From Mycobacterium colombiense CECT 3035 (GTDB lineage Bacteria; Actinomycetota; Actinomycetes; Mycobacteriales; Mycobacteriaceae): a DNA stretch of 64,000 nt. The notes beneath the pieces were generated by a model. That model ran no database searches. It was not told where the DNA came from and saw nothing but the letters and a program-made list of their open reading frames with translations. The position numbers were made by a program, and so were the translations under genes. Shown here piece by piece: positions 36,437 through 46,219 of this stretch (position 1 is the stretch's first letter; each line of letters begins with the position of its first letter). Where the stretch lies: contig NZ_CP020821.1 in assembly GCF_002105755.1 (NCBI RefSeq), positions 5,146,001 to 5,210,000 of the forward strand, read 5' to 3'.

Positions 36437-38016
36437 ATGGACGCCCGCCCGTTGGGAACCGCGGACTGGGCGGACGAATGCGACGTGCTGGTGGCGGGGT
36501 CCGGTGGCGGCGGCGTGACCGGCGCGTACACCGCGGCGCGCGAGGGTCTCGACGTCGTGCTGGTCGAGGCCACGTCGAAATTCGGTGGCACCACCGCGTA
36601 TTCCGGTGGGGGCGGCGTCTGGTTCCCGTGCAACCCGGTCCTGATGCGCGCCGGCAGCTGGGGCGGTATCGAAGACACCATCGAGGACGCGCTCACCTAC
36701 TACCGCGCCGTCGTCGGCGACCGCACCCCGCGCGAACTGCAGGAGACCTTCGTCCGGGGCGGCGCGCCGCTGATCGAGTACCTGGAGGCCGACGCCAACC
36801 TGAAGTTCGTGCCGTTGCCCTGGCCCGACTACTACGGGACGGCCCCCAAGGCGCGCCTGGACGGTCAGCGCCACATCGCGGCCAAGCCGCTGGCGGTGGC
36901 CGCCGCCCCCGAGTTCCGCGAGGCGATCCGCGGGCCGCTGGACACCGACCGGCTCGGCGCCGAACCGCCGTCCGACTACTACCTGGGGGGTCGTGCCCTG
37001 ATCGCCCGATTCCTCAAGGCGATCGGGCGGTACCCGTCGGCGTCGCTGCGGCTCGGCACCGCCCTGGTCGAGCTGGTGGTGGAGGAGGGCCGGGTGACGG
37101 GCGCGATCGTCGAGACCGCCGGCGAGCGTGCCGCGATCCGCGCCCGCCGCGGCGTGCTGCTGGCCGCCGGGGGCTTCGAGGCCAACGAGGAGTTGCGCCG
37201 GCGCTACGGCGTGCCCGGAACGTCGCGAGACACCATGGGCGGCCCGGGAAGTCGCGGCCTGGCGCTGCAGGCCGGCATCGCCGCGGGCGCCGACACCGAC
37301 CTGCTGGACCAGGCCTGGTGGTCGCCGGGCATGATCCATCCCGACGGCCGGTCGGCGTTCGCGTTGTGGTTCACCGGCGGCATCTTCGTCAACCAGTCCG
37401 GCAATCGGTTCGTCAACGAGTCCCGGGCCTACGACCGCGCCGGCCGCGAGATCATCGCGCAGCTGCAGGACGGCTCGATGACGTTGCCCTACTGGATGAT
37501 CTACGACGACAAGGAGGGTGAGGTGCCGCCGGTGAAGGCGGCCAATGTCGCCATCGTCGACACCGAGAAGTACGTCGCGGCCGGCCTGTGGCACACCGCG
37601 GACACCCTGGAGGAACTGGCCGCCAAGATCGGCGTGCCGGGCGAGCGGTTGGCGGCCACGGTCGCACGGTTCAACGGCTTCGCCGCCGCGGGCGTCGACG
37701 AGGACTTCGGCCGCGGCGACGAAGCCTTCGACCGCGCCTTCTCGGGGGCGCGTCGCCGCTGGTGCCGATCGACCGTCCGCCGTATCACGCCGCCGCGTTC
37801 GGCATCTCCGATCTGGGCACCAAGGGCGGGCTGCGCACCGACGCCGCGGCGCGGGTGCTCGACGCGGCCGGCAACCCCATCGCCGGCCTGTACGCGGCGG
37901 GCAACACGATGGCCGCGCCCAGCGGCACGGCCTATCCCGGCGGCGGCAACCCGATCGGAACCAGCATGCTGTTCAGCCATTTGGCCGTGCTGGACATGCG
38001 CGACCGCCGGCCCTGA
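36437..38016 (+). CDS. FAD-binding dehydrogenase (3-ketosteroid dehydrogenase-like), frameshifted
   Basis: The N-terminal FAD motif [18 protein letters not shown] (residues about 16-33), [19 protein letters not shown] and a C-terminal [25 protein letters not shown] segment show a succinate-dehydrogenase/3-ketosteroid-delta1-dehydrogenase-like flavoprotein. As given, the frame breaks near 37744: the conserved ending ([17 protein letters not shown] onward) continues in the next frame to 38016. One added G at 37744-37748 restores 526 aa. It sits between accD5 and birA, which are adjacent in M. tuberculosis, so it is an insertion. The substrate is unknown. Confidence 0.85.
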
Positions 38017-38036
38017 GTTCTAGGCTGGGTGCGGTG

Positions 38037-38857
38037 ATGCAACGAGATCAGCTCCGAACACCCTTGGACGAGAGCGCATTGCGCGCCGAGTTGATCGGCA
38101 CCGGGCTGGGCTGGCGCAAGCTCGACGTCGTCGAGGAGACCGGCTCCACCAACGCCGACCTGCTGGCGCGCGCGGCGTCGGGCGACGACGTCGCCGGTGC
38201 CGTGCTGATCGCCGAGCACCAGACCGCCGGCCGGGGCCGGCACGGTCGCGGCTGGTCGGCCACGCCGCGGGCCCAGGTCACCATGTCGGTCGGGGTCAGC
38301 GTCGTCGACGTCCCGACCACCGGATGGGGCTGGCTGCCGCTGGCCACCGGGGTGGCGGTGGTCGACACCGTGACGCCGCTGCTGGCGGGGACGGGCGCAC
38401 AGGCGGGCCTCAAGTGGCCCAACGACGTGCTGGCCGGCCCGCCCGAATCGCCGGGCAAACTGGCCGGCATCCTCGCCGAGGTGGCCAAGCCCGTCGTGGT
38501 TATCGGCCTGGGGCTCAACGTGACTCAGTCCGCCGACGAGATCGACGGTCCCGGCGCGACGTCGCTGCTCGACCTGGGCGTGGCCGCGCCCGACCGCACC
38601 CGACTGGTGTCGGCGTTGCTGCGGGAGCTGGGCCGGCGGATCGTGGCGTGGCGCGCCGCGCGGGGGCCGACTGGGCGCTGGCCGCCGACTACCGGGCGCG
38701 CAGCCTGACCCTGGGCACCCGGGTGCGGGCGCACCTGCCCGGCGGCAAGCAGGTCGACGGGACCGCGACCGCCATCGACGACCAGGGCCGGCTCTGCCTG
38801 GAGAGCGGGGGTCAGACGGTCGTCGTCGCGGCCGGCGACGTGGTGCATCTGCGCTAG
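38037..38857 (+). CDS. birA: Biotin-protein ligase BirA, frameshifted
   Basis: The enzyme has the signature GRGRHGRGW near residue 65, the ligand segment LKWPNDVL near 130 and GVGLN-type GLGLNVT. The C-terminal SH3-like domain (SLTLGTRVRAHLPGG to the end VVHLR) lies in another frame. Adding one G at 38662-38666 gives 273 aa, comparable to M. tuberculosis BirA, which has the same LAADYRARS junction. BirA attaches biotin to AccA3 and is essential, so an error in the sequence is the likely cause. Starts ATG 38037 or GTG 38034. Confidence 0.9.
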
Positions 38858-38912
38858 CGATCGCCGCTGGTTGCCCGCGGAATGTGGCGCTGCACCGCTA
38901 AGGTCGGCGGGC

Positions 38913-39431
38913 ATGGGCTACCCGGATAACGTTCTGGCCGCCGGCGAACACGTGATCGTGCATCGACACCCGCACTGGAAGCGGCTGATCTGGCCGGTGC
39001 TGGTCTTCATCCTGGTGACGGGGCTGGCCGCGTTCGGCTCCGGATACCTCAACTCGACGCACTTCGAGCAGCTCGCCAAGAACATCATCCACGGCGTCAT
39101 CTGGGGCATCTGGCTGGTGATCGTGGGCTGGCTGACGCTGTGGCCGTTTCTGAGTTGGCTGACCACCCATTTCGTGGTGACCAACCGGCGGGTGATGTTC
39201 CGGCACGGGGTGGCCACACGCACCGGCATCGATATCCCGCTGGCCCGGATCAACAGCGTGGAATTCCGCGACCGCATCACCGAGCGGATGTTCCGCACCG
39301 GGACGCTGATCATCGAGTCGGCGTCACAAGATCCGTTGGAGTTCTACGACATTCCGCGGCTGCGCGAGGTGCACGCGCTGCTGTATCACGAAGTCTTCGA
39401 CACCCTGGGTTCGGAGGAATCGCCGAGCTGA
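38913..39431 (+). CDS. Membrane-anchored PH-domain protein (Rv3278c-like)
   Basis: The 172-aa protein begins MGYPDNVLAAGEHVIVHRHPHWK, has two membrane segments (LIWPVLVFILVTGLAAFGSG and VIWGIWLVIVGWLTLWPFLSW), then a bacterial PH (YdbS-like, DUF304) domain: FVVTNRRVMFRHGVATRTG and DIPLARINSVEFRDRI. The 3' end overlaps the convergent GtrA gene by 46 bp. It follows birA as in M. tuberculosis. The function is not known; it may bind lipids or membrane proteins. Confidence 0.87.
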   Translation: MGYPDNVLAAGEHVIVHRHPHWKRLIWPVLVFILVTGLAAFGSGYLNSTHFEQLAKNIIHGVIWGIWLVIVGWLTLWPFLSWLTTHFVVTNRRVMFRHGVATRTGIDIPLARINSVEFRDRITERMFRTGTLIIESASQDPLEFYDIPRLREVHALLYHEVFDTLGSEESPS

Positions 39432-40045
39432 GTGAGCCGGCTGGCCCGGTTGCGCCAGGCGCGCAGCAGGGTGACGTTGTCGTTCTCGATCTCGTCTTCG
39501 AAGATCTCGGCGATGCCGCCGGCGGTGAGCGCGGATTCCAGCGCCTTCTCGGGGTCGCGCGCGAACTGGTCGGGGAACACCCAGCGCCGGAACGCCCAGA
39601 ACCGGAACGCCATCTGCAGCAGGTTGCCGATGATGTAGGCCGAGATGAAGTCGGCGACGTTCTCCACCGCCAGTGACACCGTCGGCTCGCGCAGCTGCAG
39701 CACGTAGCTGGAGAACCACAGCGGCGCCATGGAGAGCAGCACCCCGACGCCGCTGAACGCGAAGAACAGCAGCGCCTCGTGGTGGCGCTCGCGCCCGCCG
39801 CGATTGCGGAAGCTCCATTCCCGGTTCAGCACGTAGGACGCGATGACGGCCACAATGCCGGCGATGACCTTGGCGGTCACCGGTTTGGGTTCGAGAATTG
39901 TCAGCTTCAGCGTGTAGAAAATCGCCGAGTCGATGACGAATGTGGTTCCGCCGACGATGGCGAATTTGATCAGTTCGTGGTGGCGTAGCAAATAGGGCTG
40001 CATAACCCGAGGCAGACGCGCGATCGTGGCTTCGGCGAAGGACAC
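39386..40045 (-). CDS. GtrA-family membrane protein (Rv3277-like)
   Basis: The 219-aa protein has four predicted membrane segments: FAIVGGTTFVIDSAIFYTL, VIAGIVAVIASYVLNREWSF (with the NREWSF motif), ALLFFAFSGVGVLLSMAPLW and FISAYIIGNLLQMAFRFW. This is the GtrA/DPMS family that flips lipid-linked sugars or supports glycosyltransfer. It starts at a GTG (40045). A TAGACT -10-like element 8 nt upstream suggests a very short leader. It may act in arabinan or wall-sugar export. Confidence 0.87.
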   Translation of the reverse strand: MSFAEATIARLPRVMQPYLLRHHELIKFAIVGGTTFVIDSAIFYTLKLTILEPKPVTAKVIAGIVAVIASYVLNREWSFRNRGGRERHHEALLFFAFSGVGVLLSMAPLWFSSYVLQLREPTVSLAVENVADFISAYIIGNLLQMAFRFWAFRRWVFPDQFARDPEKALESALTAGGIAEIFEDEIENDNVTLLRAWRNRASRLTQLGDSSEPRVSKTS

Positions 40046-40155
40046 AACACGTCAGTCTACGGATGGACACAAATTCGACGCAAAATCGTACATAACAATT
40101 CGGTGTCGGCCCCGGTCAACACGCCTTTCGCGCCGGATTGTTTCGTCGTGACACC

Positions 40156-41459
40156 ATGATGGCCGTGCCGAGTACACGCCCGCCAGGCGCAGCCCCAGCC
40201 GCAGCCCCCGAGCCGCCCCCCGCGCCGTCCCCGTCGTCGCAATGGTCGGGGGCGGCCAGCTCGCCCGGATGACCCACCAGGCGGCGATCGCGCTGGGGCA
40301 GTCGCTGCGCGTGCTGGCCACCGCCGCCGACGAGCCGGCCGCGCTGGTCGCGCCCGACACCGTCATCGGGTCGCACACCGATCTCGACGCCCTGCGCCGG
40401 GTGGCCGCCGGCGCCGACGTGTTGACCTTCGACCACGAACACGTGCCGAGCGAACTGCTGGAGAAGCTGGTCGCCGAGGGCGTCAACGTGGCGCCGCCGC
40501 CGCAGGCCCTGGTGCACGCGCAGGACAAGCTCGTGATGCGCCGCCGGCTGGAGGCCCTCGGCGTCCCGGTGCCGCGCTACGCCGAGATCCGCAGCGTCGA
40601 CGAACTCGACGCCTTCGCGCGGCGCATCGCCGGGCCCGTGGTGGTCAAGGCGGTCCGCGGCGGCTACGACGGGCGCGGGGTGCGGATGGCGCGCGACCCG
40701 TCGCACGCCCGCGAGATCGCGACCGCCTTCCTGGCGGACGGCGTGCCGGTGATGGCCGAGGAGCAGGTGGACCTGCGCCGCGAACTGTCGGCGCTGGTGG
40801 CCCGGTCGCCGTTCGGGCAGGGCGCGGCGTGGCCGGTGGTCGAGACCGTGCAACGAGACGGGATCTGCGTGCAGGTGATCGCGCCCGCGCCGGAGCTGGC
40901 CGGCGAACTGGCCGCCGCCGCGCAGCAGCTGGCGTTGCGGCTGGCCGCCGAACTCGGTGTGGTCGGGGTGCTCGCGGTCGAGCTGTTCGAGACGGCCGCC
41001 GGCGAGCTGCTGGTCAACGAGCTGGCGATGCGGCCGCACAACTCGGGGCACTGGACCATGGACGGGTCGCGCACCAGCCAGTTCGAGCAGCACGTGCGCG
41101 CGGTGCTGGACTACCCGCTCGGCGACACCGACGCCATCGCGCCGGTGACGGTGATGGCCAACGTGCTGGGCGCTCCCGAGGTCCCGAAGATGAGCGTCGA
41201 CGAGCGGATGCACCACCTCTTCGCGCGGATGCCCGACGCGCGCGTCCATCTCTACGGCAAGGAAGAACGTCCCGGCCGCAAGGTGGGACACATCAACTTC
41301 GCCGGCTACGGGCCGGCGAATCGGGAAAGCGTGGCGAAGCTGCGGGAACGCGCCGAGCTGGCGGCACACTGGTTGTCACACGGGCAGTGGACGGACGGAT
41401 GGGATCCGCACGCCGGCGACGAGGCAGAGCGTAGCGATGAGGAGAAGCGGCATAAATGA
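40156..41459 (+). CDS. purK: N5-carboxyaminoimidazole ribonucleotide synthase PurK, frameshifted at its 5' end
   Basis: The ATP-grasp protein contains MVGGGQLARMTHQAAIALGQ, VKAVRGGYDGRGVR, EEQVDLRRELS and NELAMRPHNSGHW. The frame from ATG 40242 lacks the leader found in M. tuberculosis PurK (MMAV...). That leader (ATG-ATG-GCC-GTG at 40156) is present here but out of frame. One added C in the run at 40216-40221 joins them, giving 434 aa. PurK carboxylates AIR with ATP and bicarbonate. It overlaps purE by ATGA. Confidence 0.9.
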
Positions 41460-41979
41460 CCATGAGTAGCGATCAGCAGGCCAGGGTCGGGGTGATCATG
41501 GGCAGCGACAGCGACTGGTCGGTGATGCAGGATGCCGCCGCGGCGCTGGCCGAGTTCGACGTGCCGGCCGAGGTCCGGGTCGTCTCCGCGCACCGCACCC
41601 CGCAGGTGATGTTCGACTACGCGCGCGACGCGGCCGGGCGCGGCGTCGAGGTGATCATCGCCGGGGCCGGGGAGCCGCGCACCTGCCCGGGATGGTCGCG
41701 TCCGCGACGCCGCTGCCGGTGATCGGCGTGCCGGTGCCGCTGGCGCGCCTGGACGGACTGGACTCGCTGCTGTCGATCGTGCAGATGCCGGCCGGCGTCC
41801 CGGTGGCCACGGTCTCCATCGGGGGAGCCCGCAACGCCGGGCTGCTCGCGGTGCGCATCCTGGGGTCATCGGACCCGGAGCTGCGCGCCCGGATCGTCGA
41901 CTTCCAGGACGAGCTGGCGCGCAGCGTGCGGGCCAAGGATGAGGCCCTGCAGCAGCGTCAGGGTAAAGTTACCGGCTAG
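41456..41979 (+). CDS. purE: N5-CAIR mutase PurE, frameshifted
   Basis: The N-terminal part has [16 protein letters not shown] and VEVIIAGAG; the C-terminal part ([37 protein letters not shown]) is in another frame. The family reads [12 protein letters not shown] across the break. Adding one G at 41669-41672 restores exactly this and yields 174 aa, the length of M. tuberculosis PurE. PurE converts N5-CAIR to CAIR. It is translationally coupled to purK. The real gene is very probably intact. Confidence 0.93.
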
Positions 41980-42051
41980 TAGCCCGGCGACGAGGCGGGC
42001 CGCGCCCGCAGACAAGCCGGGCATGTCGGCAGAGTGCAAGAGGAGGCCGAG

Positions 42052-43221
42052 ATGGCTGGATGGGCCGGAAACCCCGACTTCGATCTGTTCCAACTGCCCG
42101 AGGAACACCAGGAGTTGCGCGCCGCGATCCGCGCGCTGGCGGAGAAGGAGATCGCTCCGCACGCCGCCGACGTGGACGAGAACTCCCGCTTCCCCGAGGA
42201 GGCGCTGCAGGCGCTGAACTCGTCGGGGTTCAACGCCGTGCACGTGCCCGAGGAGTACGGCGGGCAGGGCGCGGACTCGGTGGCGGCGTGCATCGTGATC
42301 GAGGAGGTCGCGCGCGTCGACACCTCGGCGTCGCTGATCCCGGCGGTGAACAAGCTGGGCACCATGGGGCTGATCCTGCGCGGCTCCGACGAGCTGAAGA
42401 AGCAGGTGCTGCCGTCGATCGCGGACGGCACGGCGATGGCGTCCTACGCGCTTTCCGAGCGCGAGGCCGGCAGCGACGCGGCGTCCATGCGGACCCGGGC
42501 GAAGGCCGACGGGGACGACTGGATTCTCAACGGCGCCAAGTGCTGGATCACCAACGGCGGCAAGTCGAGCTGGTACACGGTGATGGCGGTGACCGATCCG
42601 GACAAGGGCGCCAGCGGCATCTCGTCGTTCATGGTGCACAAGGACGACGAGGGCTTCACCGTGGGGCCCAAGGAACGCAAGCTCGGCATCAAGGGCTCAC
42701 CGACCACCGAGCTGTACTTCGAGAACTGCCGCATCCCGGGGGATCGGATCATCGGCGAGCCGGGCACCGGCTTCAAGACCGCGCTGGCGACCCTGGACCA
42801 CACCCGGCCCACCATCGGGGCGCAGGCCGTCGGCATCGCGCAGGGCGCGTTGGACGCGGCCATCGCATACACCAAGGACCGCAAGCAGTTCGGCCGGCCG
42901 GTCAGCGACAACCAGGGTGTGCAGTTCATGCTGGCCGACATGGCCATGAAGGTCGAGTCCGCCCGGCTGATGGTGTACCACGCCGCGGCCCGCGCCGAGC
43001 GCGGCGAATCCCACCTGGGCTTCATCTCCGCGGCGTCCAAGTGCCTGGCCTCCGACGTCGCGATGGAAGTCACCACCGACGCGGTGCAGCTGTTCGGTGG
43101 GGCCGGCTACACCATCGACTTCCCCGTCGAGCGGATGATGCGCGACGCCAAGATCACTCAGATCTACGAGGGCACCAATCAGATTCAGCGCGTGGTGATG
43201 TCGCGGGCGCTGCTGCGCTGA
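42052..43221 (+). CDS. fadE25: Acyl-CoA dehydrogenase FadE25
   Basis: The 389-aa enzyme has EEYGGQGADSVAACIVIEE, SYALSEREAGSDAASM (FAD site), CWITNGGKS, TRPTIGAQAVGIAQGALD and the catalytic Glu in QIYEGTNQ (about residue 373). It is nearly identical in layout to M. tuberculosis FadE25 (Rv3274c) and to short-chain/butyryl-CoA dehydrogenases of beta-oxidation. ATG 42052 follows GAGGAGGC. After it, 215 bp (43222-43436) hold no gene that I recognise before the next start. Confidence 0.95.
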   Translation: MAGWAGNPDFDLFQLPEEHQELRAAIRALAEKEIAPHAADVDENSRFPEEALQALNSSGFNAVHVPEEYGGQGADSVAACIVIEEVARVDTSASLIPAVNKLGTMGLILRGSDELKKQVLPSIADGTAMASYALSEREAGSDAASMRTRAKADGDDWILNGAKCWITNGGKSSWYTVMAVTDPDKGASGISSFMVHKDDEGFTVGPKERKLGIKGSPTTELYFENCRIPGDRIIGEPGTGFKTALATLDHTRPTIGAQAVGIAQGALDAAIAYTKDRKQFGRPVSDNQGVQFMLADMAMKVESARLMVYHAAARAERGESHLGFISAASKCLASDVAMEVTTDAVQLFGGAGYTIDFPVERMMRDAKITQIYEGTNQIQRVVMSRALLR

Positions 43222-43436
43222 TCGTTTTCCGGCGGTTCGTTTAGAAATGCTAAGCGGCAACGAATACGATGTCCCACGGCAACCATTCGGGGCGGTAACG
43301 CCACACGTAGAGTCGGCGTCGGCGCGCCGGAGCTAACCAGGTCGGAGCGCCGTCACGCCACAGGTCTCACCGACGGCCAGGGGGTCATAGTGCACAACGC
43401 GATGTCCCCTGCGCGGCGCCGGTCGACCGGGATCTG

Positions 43437-44627
43437 ATGCCCGTGCAAGGACCAGTCACCCCGACGGCGAGTTGGCAGTCGATGTCGTTGCTGTTGGTCG
43501 AGGACGACCGTGCCGACGCGGTGCTGGTGGAAGACCTGATCACCGATGCGGTCACCGACATCCGGGTGGTGTGGGCGAAGTCGATGGCGCACGCCGAACG
43601 CGAACTGGAGTCCGCCCGGCCCGACTGCGTGCTGCTGGACCTCCACCTGCCCGACGCCAGCGGGATCGACGCATTGAACCGCATCGCCAACCTCGATGCG
43701 ACCGTGCCGATCGTGGTGCTGACCGGACTGAACGACGAATACTTCGGGGCCTCGGCGGTGGCCGCCGGCGCCCAGGACTATCTGGTCAAGGGCCGGGTCG
43801 AGCCGGAGATGCTGCGCCGCGCGCTGCTGTACGCCATCGAACGCAAGCGCGCCGAACTCATCGCCGCCGACCTGCACGCCACCCGGCTGCGCGCCCGGGA
43901 GAACGCGCTGCTGGAACGCGGCCTGCTGCCCTCGCCGCTGCTGCTGGACAACCCGGGCGTCGACATCGTCGCCCGGTACCGGCCGAGCCGCGAAGACGCG
44001 CTGTTGTGCGGTGACTTCTACGACGTCGTCCAGACACCCGATCGGGTCGTGCACGTGCTGATCGGCGACGTCGCCGGGCACGGCCCGCACGAGGCCGCGC
44101 TGGGTGCGGCGTTGCGGATCGCGTTCCGCGCGCTGACCTTTGCCGGCGTGCACGGCGTCGAACTGATGCGCCAGCTCGAACGGGTCCTGCATTCGGAACG
44201 TACCGACACCGGTGTCTTCGCGACCGTGCTCAGCCTGGAGATCTCGCCCGACAGCCCGCGCGTCAGCGTCATCCGCGCCGGCCACCCGCCGATGTTGGTG
44301 CAGGCCGGCGGGACCGTGGAGTGGCTCGAGCCGGCGGGCGGCCCGGCGCTGGGCCTGCGCGCCGGCGACTGGCCGTCCGAAGAGCTACAGCTGCCCGCCG
44401 GGCATGCCCTGCTGTTGCTGACCGACGGACTCTTCGAGGGCTATTCGGGCGAGGGCGCCCAACGGCTGGGCGAGGACGGCCTGCTCGCCCTGGCCCGCGC
44501 GCACGCGGAGCGGCCCGGCCCCGCGTTCGTCGACGCGCTGATCAACGGTGCCCAGGAACTCGCCCAGCCCCGCGGCGGTTTGACCGACGACATCGCCGTC
44601 CTGCGTATCGAGAGGACGACCGCGTGA
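43437..44627 (+). CDS. Response-regulator receiver fused to a PP2C (SpoIIE/RsbU-type) phosphatase
   Basis: The 396-aa protein has an N-terminal receiver domain (LLLVEDDRADAVL, phosphoacceptor Asp in CVLLDLHLPD, Lys in DYLVKG), a short coiled linker (ERKRAELIAADLHATRLRAREN) and a PP2C-type phosphatase. The phosphatase has metal-binding acids in CGDFYDV, IGDVAGHG, LLLTDGLFEG and LTDDIAVLRI, and all the acids expected for activity are present. RsbU-type enzymes dephosphorylate STAS antagonists of anti-sigma factors. The gene overlaps the next by GTGA. M. tuberculosis has no counterpart at this place. Confidence 0.9.
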   Translation: MPVQGPVTPTASWQSMSLLLVEDDRADAVLVEDLITDAVTDIRVVWAKSMAHAERELESARPDCVLLDLHLPDASGIDALNRIANLDATVPIVVLTGLNDEYFGASAVAAGAQDYLVKGRVEPEMLRRALLYAIERKRAELIAADLHATRLRARENALLERGLLPSPLLLDNPGVDIVARYRPSREDALLCGDFYDVVQTPDRVVHVLIGDVAGHGPHEAALGAALRIAFRALTFAGVHGVELMRQLERVLHSERTDTGVFATVLSLEISPDSPRVSVIRAGHPPMLVQAGGTVEWLEPAGGPALGLRAGDWPSEELQLPAGHALLLLTDGLFEGYSGEGAQRLGEDGLLALARAHAERPGPAFVDALINGAQELAQPRGGLTDDIAVLRIERTTA

Positions 44628-46219
44628 TCCCATCGCGTCCGCTTCGGCTCACGGAGCTCACCGTGCGGGGATGGCTGGCGTTGCTGCTGTGGGTCATGGG
44701 CGCCACCGTGCTCGTCGGGGCGTTGGTCGGCGCCGTGTTGCTGCACCGCACCGACGAGGTGTCGCGCCAGATGGCCCAGAACATCCAGCCGGCGCGCGTC
44801 GCCGCGGCGCGCCTGCAGGCGGCGCTGCGCGATCAGGAGACGGGCATGCGTGGCTACCTGATCTCCGCCGACCGGCAGTTCCTCGCGCCGTATTACGACG
44901 GGCAGCGCGCCGAACAGGCTGCGGCCGAAGAGATCCGGCGTCTGGTGGGCGGGCGCCCCGAGCTGATCGCCGATCTGGACGCGGTGGAGGCGGCCGCCGC
45001 GGACTGGCGGACGAACTATGCCGAGCCGCTGATTTCCAACGTGTCTCCCAAGACGCCGAGCTACATCAGCACCAGCACGGCCGACACCGGCAAGAGCAAA
45101 TTCGACCGCCTCCGTGAGCTTTTCGACACGCAGAACGCGCACCTCACGGTGGCCAGCGCCGCCGCCACCGACGAACTCGACGAGATCAACGGCTGGCGTG
45201 ACTGGGTGCTGGGCGCCACGGTGTTCATCGTGATCGGTACCGCCGTGCTGCTGGGGCTGCTCAGCCGCGCCGCGATCACCCGGCCGATCGCGGCCCTGGC
45301 GGCGTCCTGCCGCAGCATCACCCAGGGCAACTTCGAGGAGACGATCTCACCTCCGCGGCGGCCCAAAGACATTCGCAAGATGGCGATCGACGTGGAGAAC
45401 ATGCGCAAGCGCATCGTCGACGAGCTCGAGGTGTCGCGGTCGGCGCAGACGCAGCTGGACGAACAGGCCGCCGAATTGCGGCGGTCCAACACCGAACTCG
45501 AGCAGTTCGCCTACGTCGCATCGCACGATCTGCAGGAACCGCTGCGCAAGGTCGCGTCCTTCTGCCAGCTACTGGAAAAGCGCTACGGCGACCAGCTCGA
45601 CGAGCGCGGCATCGAATACATCGGCTTCGCGGTCGACGGCGCCAAGCGGATGCAGGCGCTGATCAACGACTTGCTCACCTTCTCAAGGGTCGGCCGGCTG
45701 GGTACCACGGAGACCGAGGTGCAGCTCGACGCGACGCTCGACGCGGGCCTGGCGAACCTGGCCACCGCGATCGAGGAAACCGAGGCGCAGATCGTGCGCC
45801 CGGAGCAGCCGCTACCGCAGATCATCGGGGACCCGATGCTGCTGACGATGCTGTGGCAAAACCTGATCGGCAACGCGATCAAGTTCCGGCACAAGGATCG
45901 TCGGCCCCGGGTGGTCATCGAATGCGCGCCCGGCGCCGATGACGGCGAATGGCTGCTGAGCGTGGCCGACAACGGCATCGGCATCCCGGAGGAATTCTCC
46001 GACAAGGTCTTCGTGATCTTCCAGCGGCTGCACGGCCGCGACGTGTACGCCGGAACCGGAGTCGGCCTGGCGCTGGTCAAGAAGATCATCGAGCATCACG
46101 GCGGCACCGTCTGGATCGACACGTCCTACACCGATGGGACCCGATTCGAATTCACCCTGCCCGGTCCCAGACCCGTCGACGAAGCAGACTCGGTCGCTTT
46201 GGAAGGAGCGCATCAATGA
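44624..46219 (+). CDS. CHASE3-HAMP sensor histidine kinase
   Basis: The 531-aa membrane kinase has TM1 at about residues 15-41, an extracytoplasmic CHASE3-like domain (LRDQETGMRGYLISADRQFL), TM2 at about 192-213 and a HAMP region (RPIAALAASCRSITQGNFEE). A coiled coil leads to the HisKA H-box ASHDLQEPLRK with His301. The ATPase boxes are NLIGNAIKF, DNGIGIPEEF and GTGVGLALVKKI. SHDLQEPLR is typical of Cph1/phytochrome-like kinases. It is coupled by GTGA to the PP2C gene and by ATGA to the next receiver. The signal is unknown. Confidence 0.92.
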   Translation: MIPSRPLRLTELTVRGWLALLLWVMGATVLVGALVGAVLLHRTDEVSRQMAQNIQPARVAAARLQAALRDQETGMRGYLISADRQFLAPYYDGQRAEQAAAEEIRRLVGGRPELIADLDAVEAAAADWRTNYAEPLISNVSPKTPSYISTSTADTGKSKFDRLRELFDTQNAHLTVASAAATDELDEINGWRDWVLGATVFIVIGTAVLLGLLSRAAITRPIAALAASCRSITQGNFEETISPPRRPKDIRKMAIDVENMRKRIVDELEVSRSAQTQLDEQAAELRRSNTELEQFAYVASHDLQEPLRKVASFCQLLEKRYGDQLDERGIEYIGFAVDGAKRMQALINDLLTFSRVGRLGTTETEVQLDATLDAGLANLATAIEETEAQIVRPEQPLPQIIGDPMLLTMLWQNLIGNAIKFRHKDRRPRVVIECAPGADDGEWLLSVADNGIGIPEEFSDKVFVIFQRLHGRDVYAGTGVGLALVKKIIEHHGGTVWIDTSYTDGTRFEFTLPGPRPVDEADSVALEGAHQ

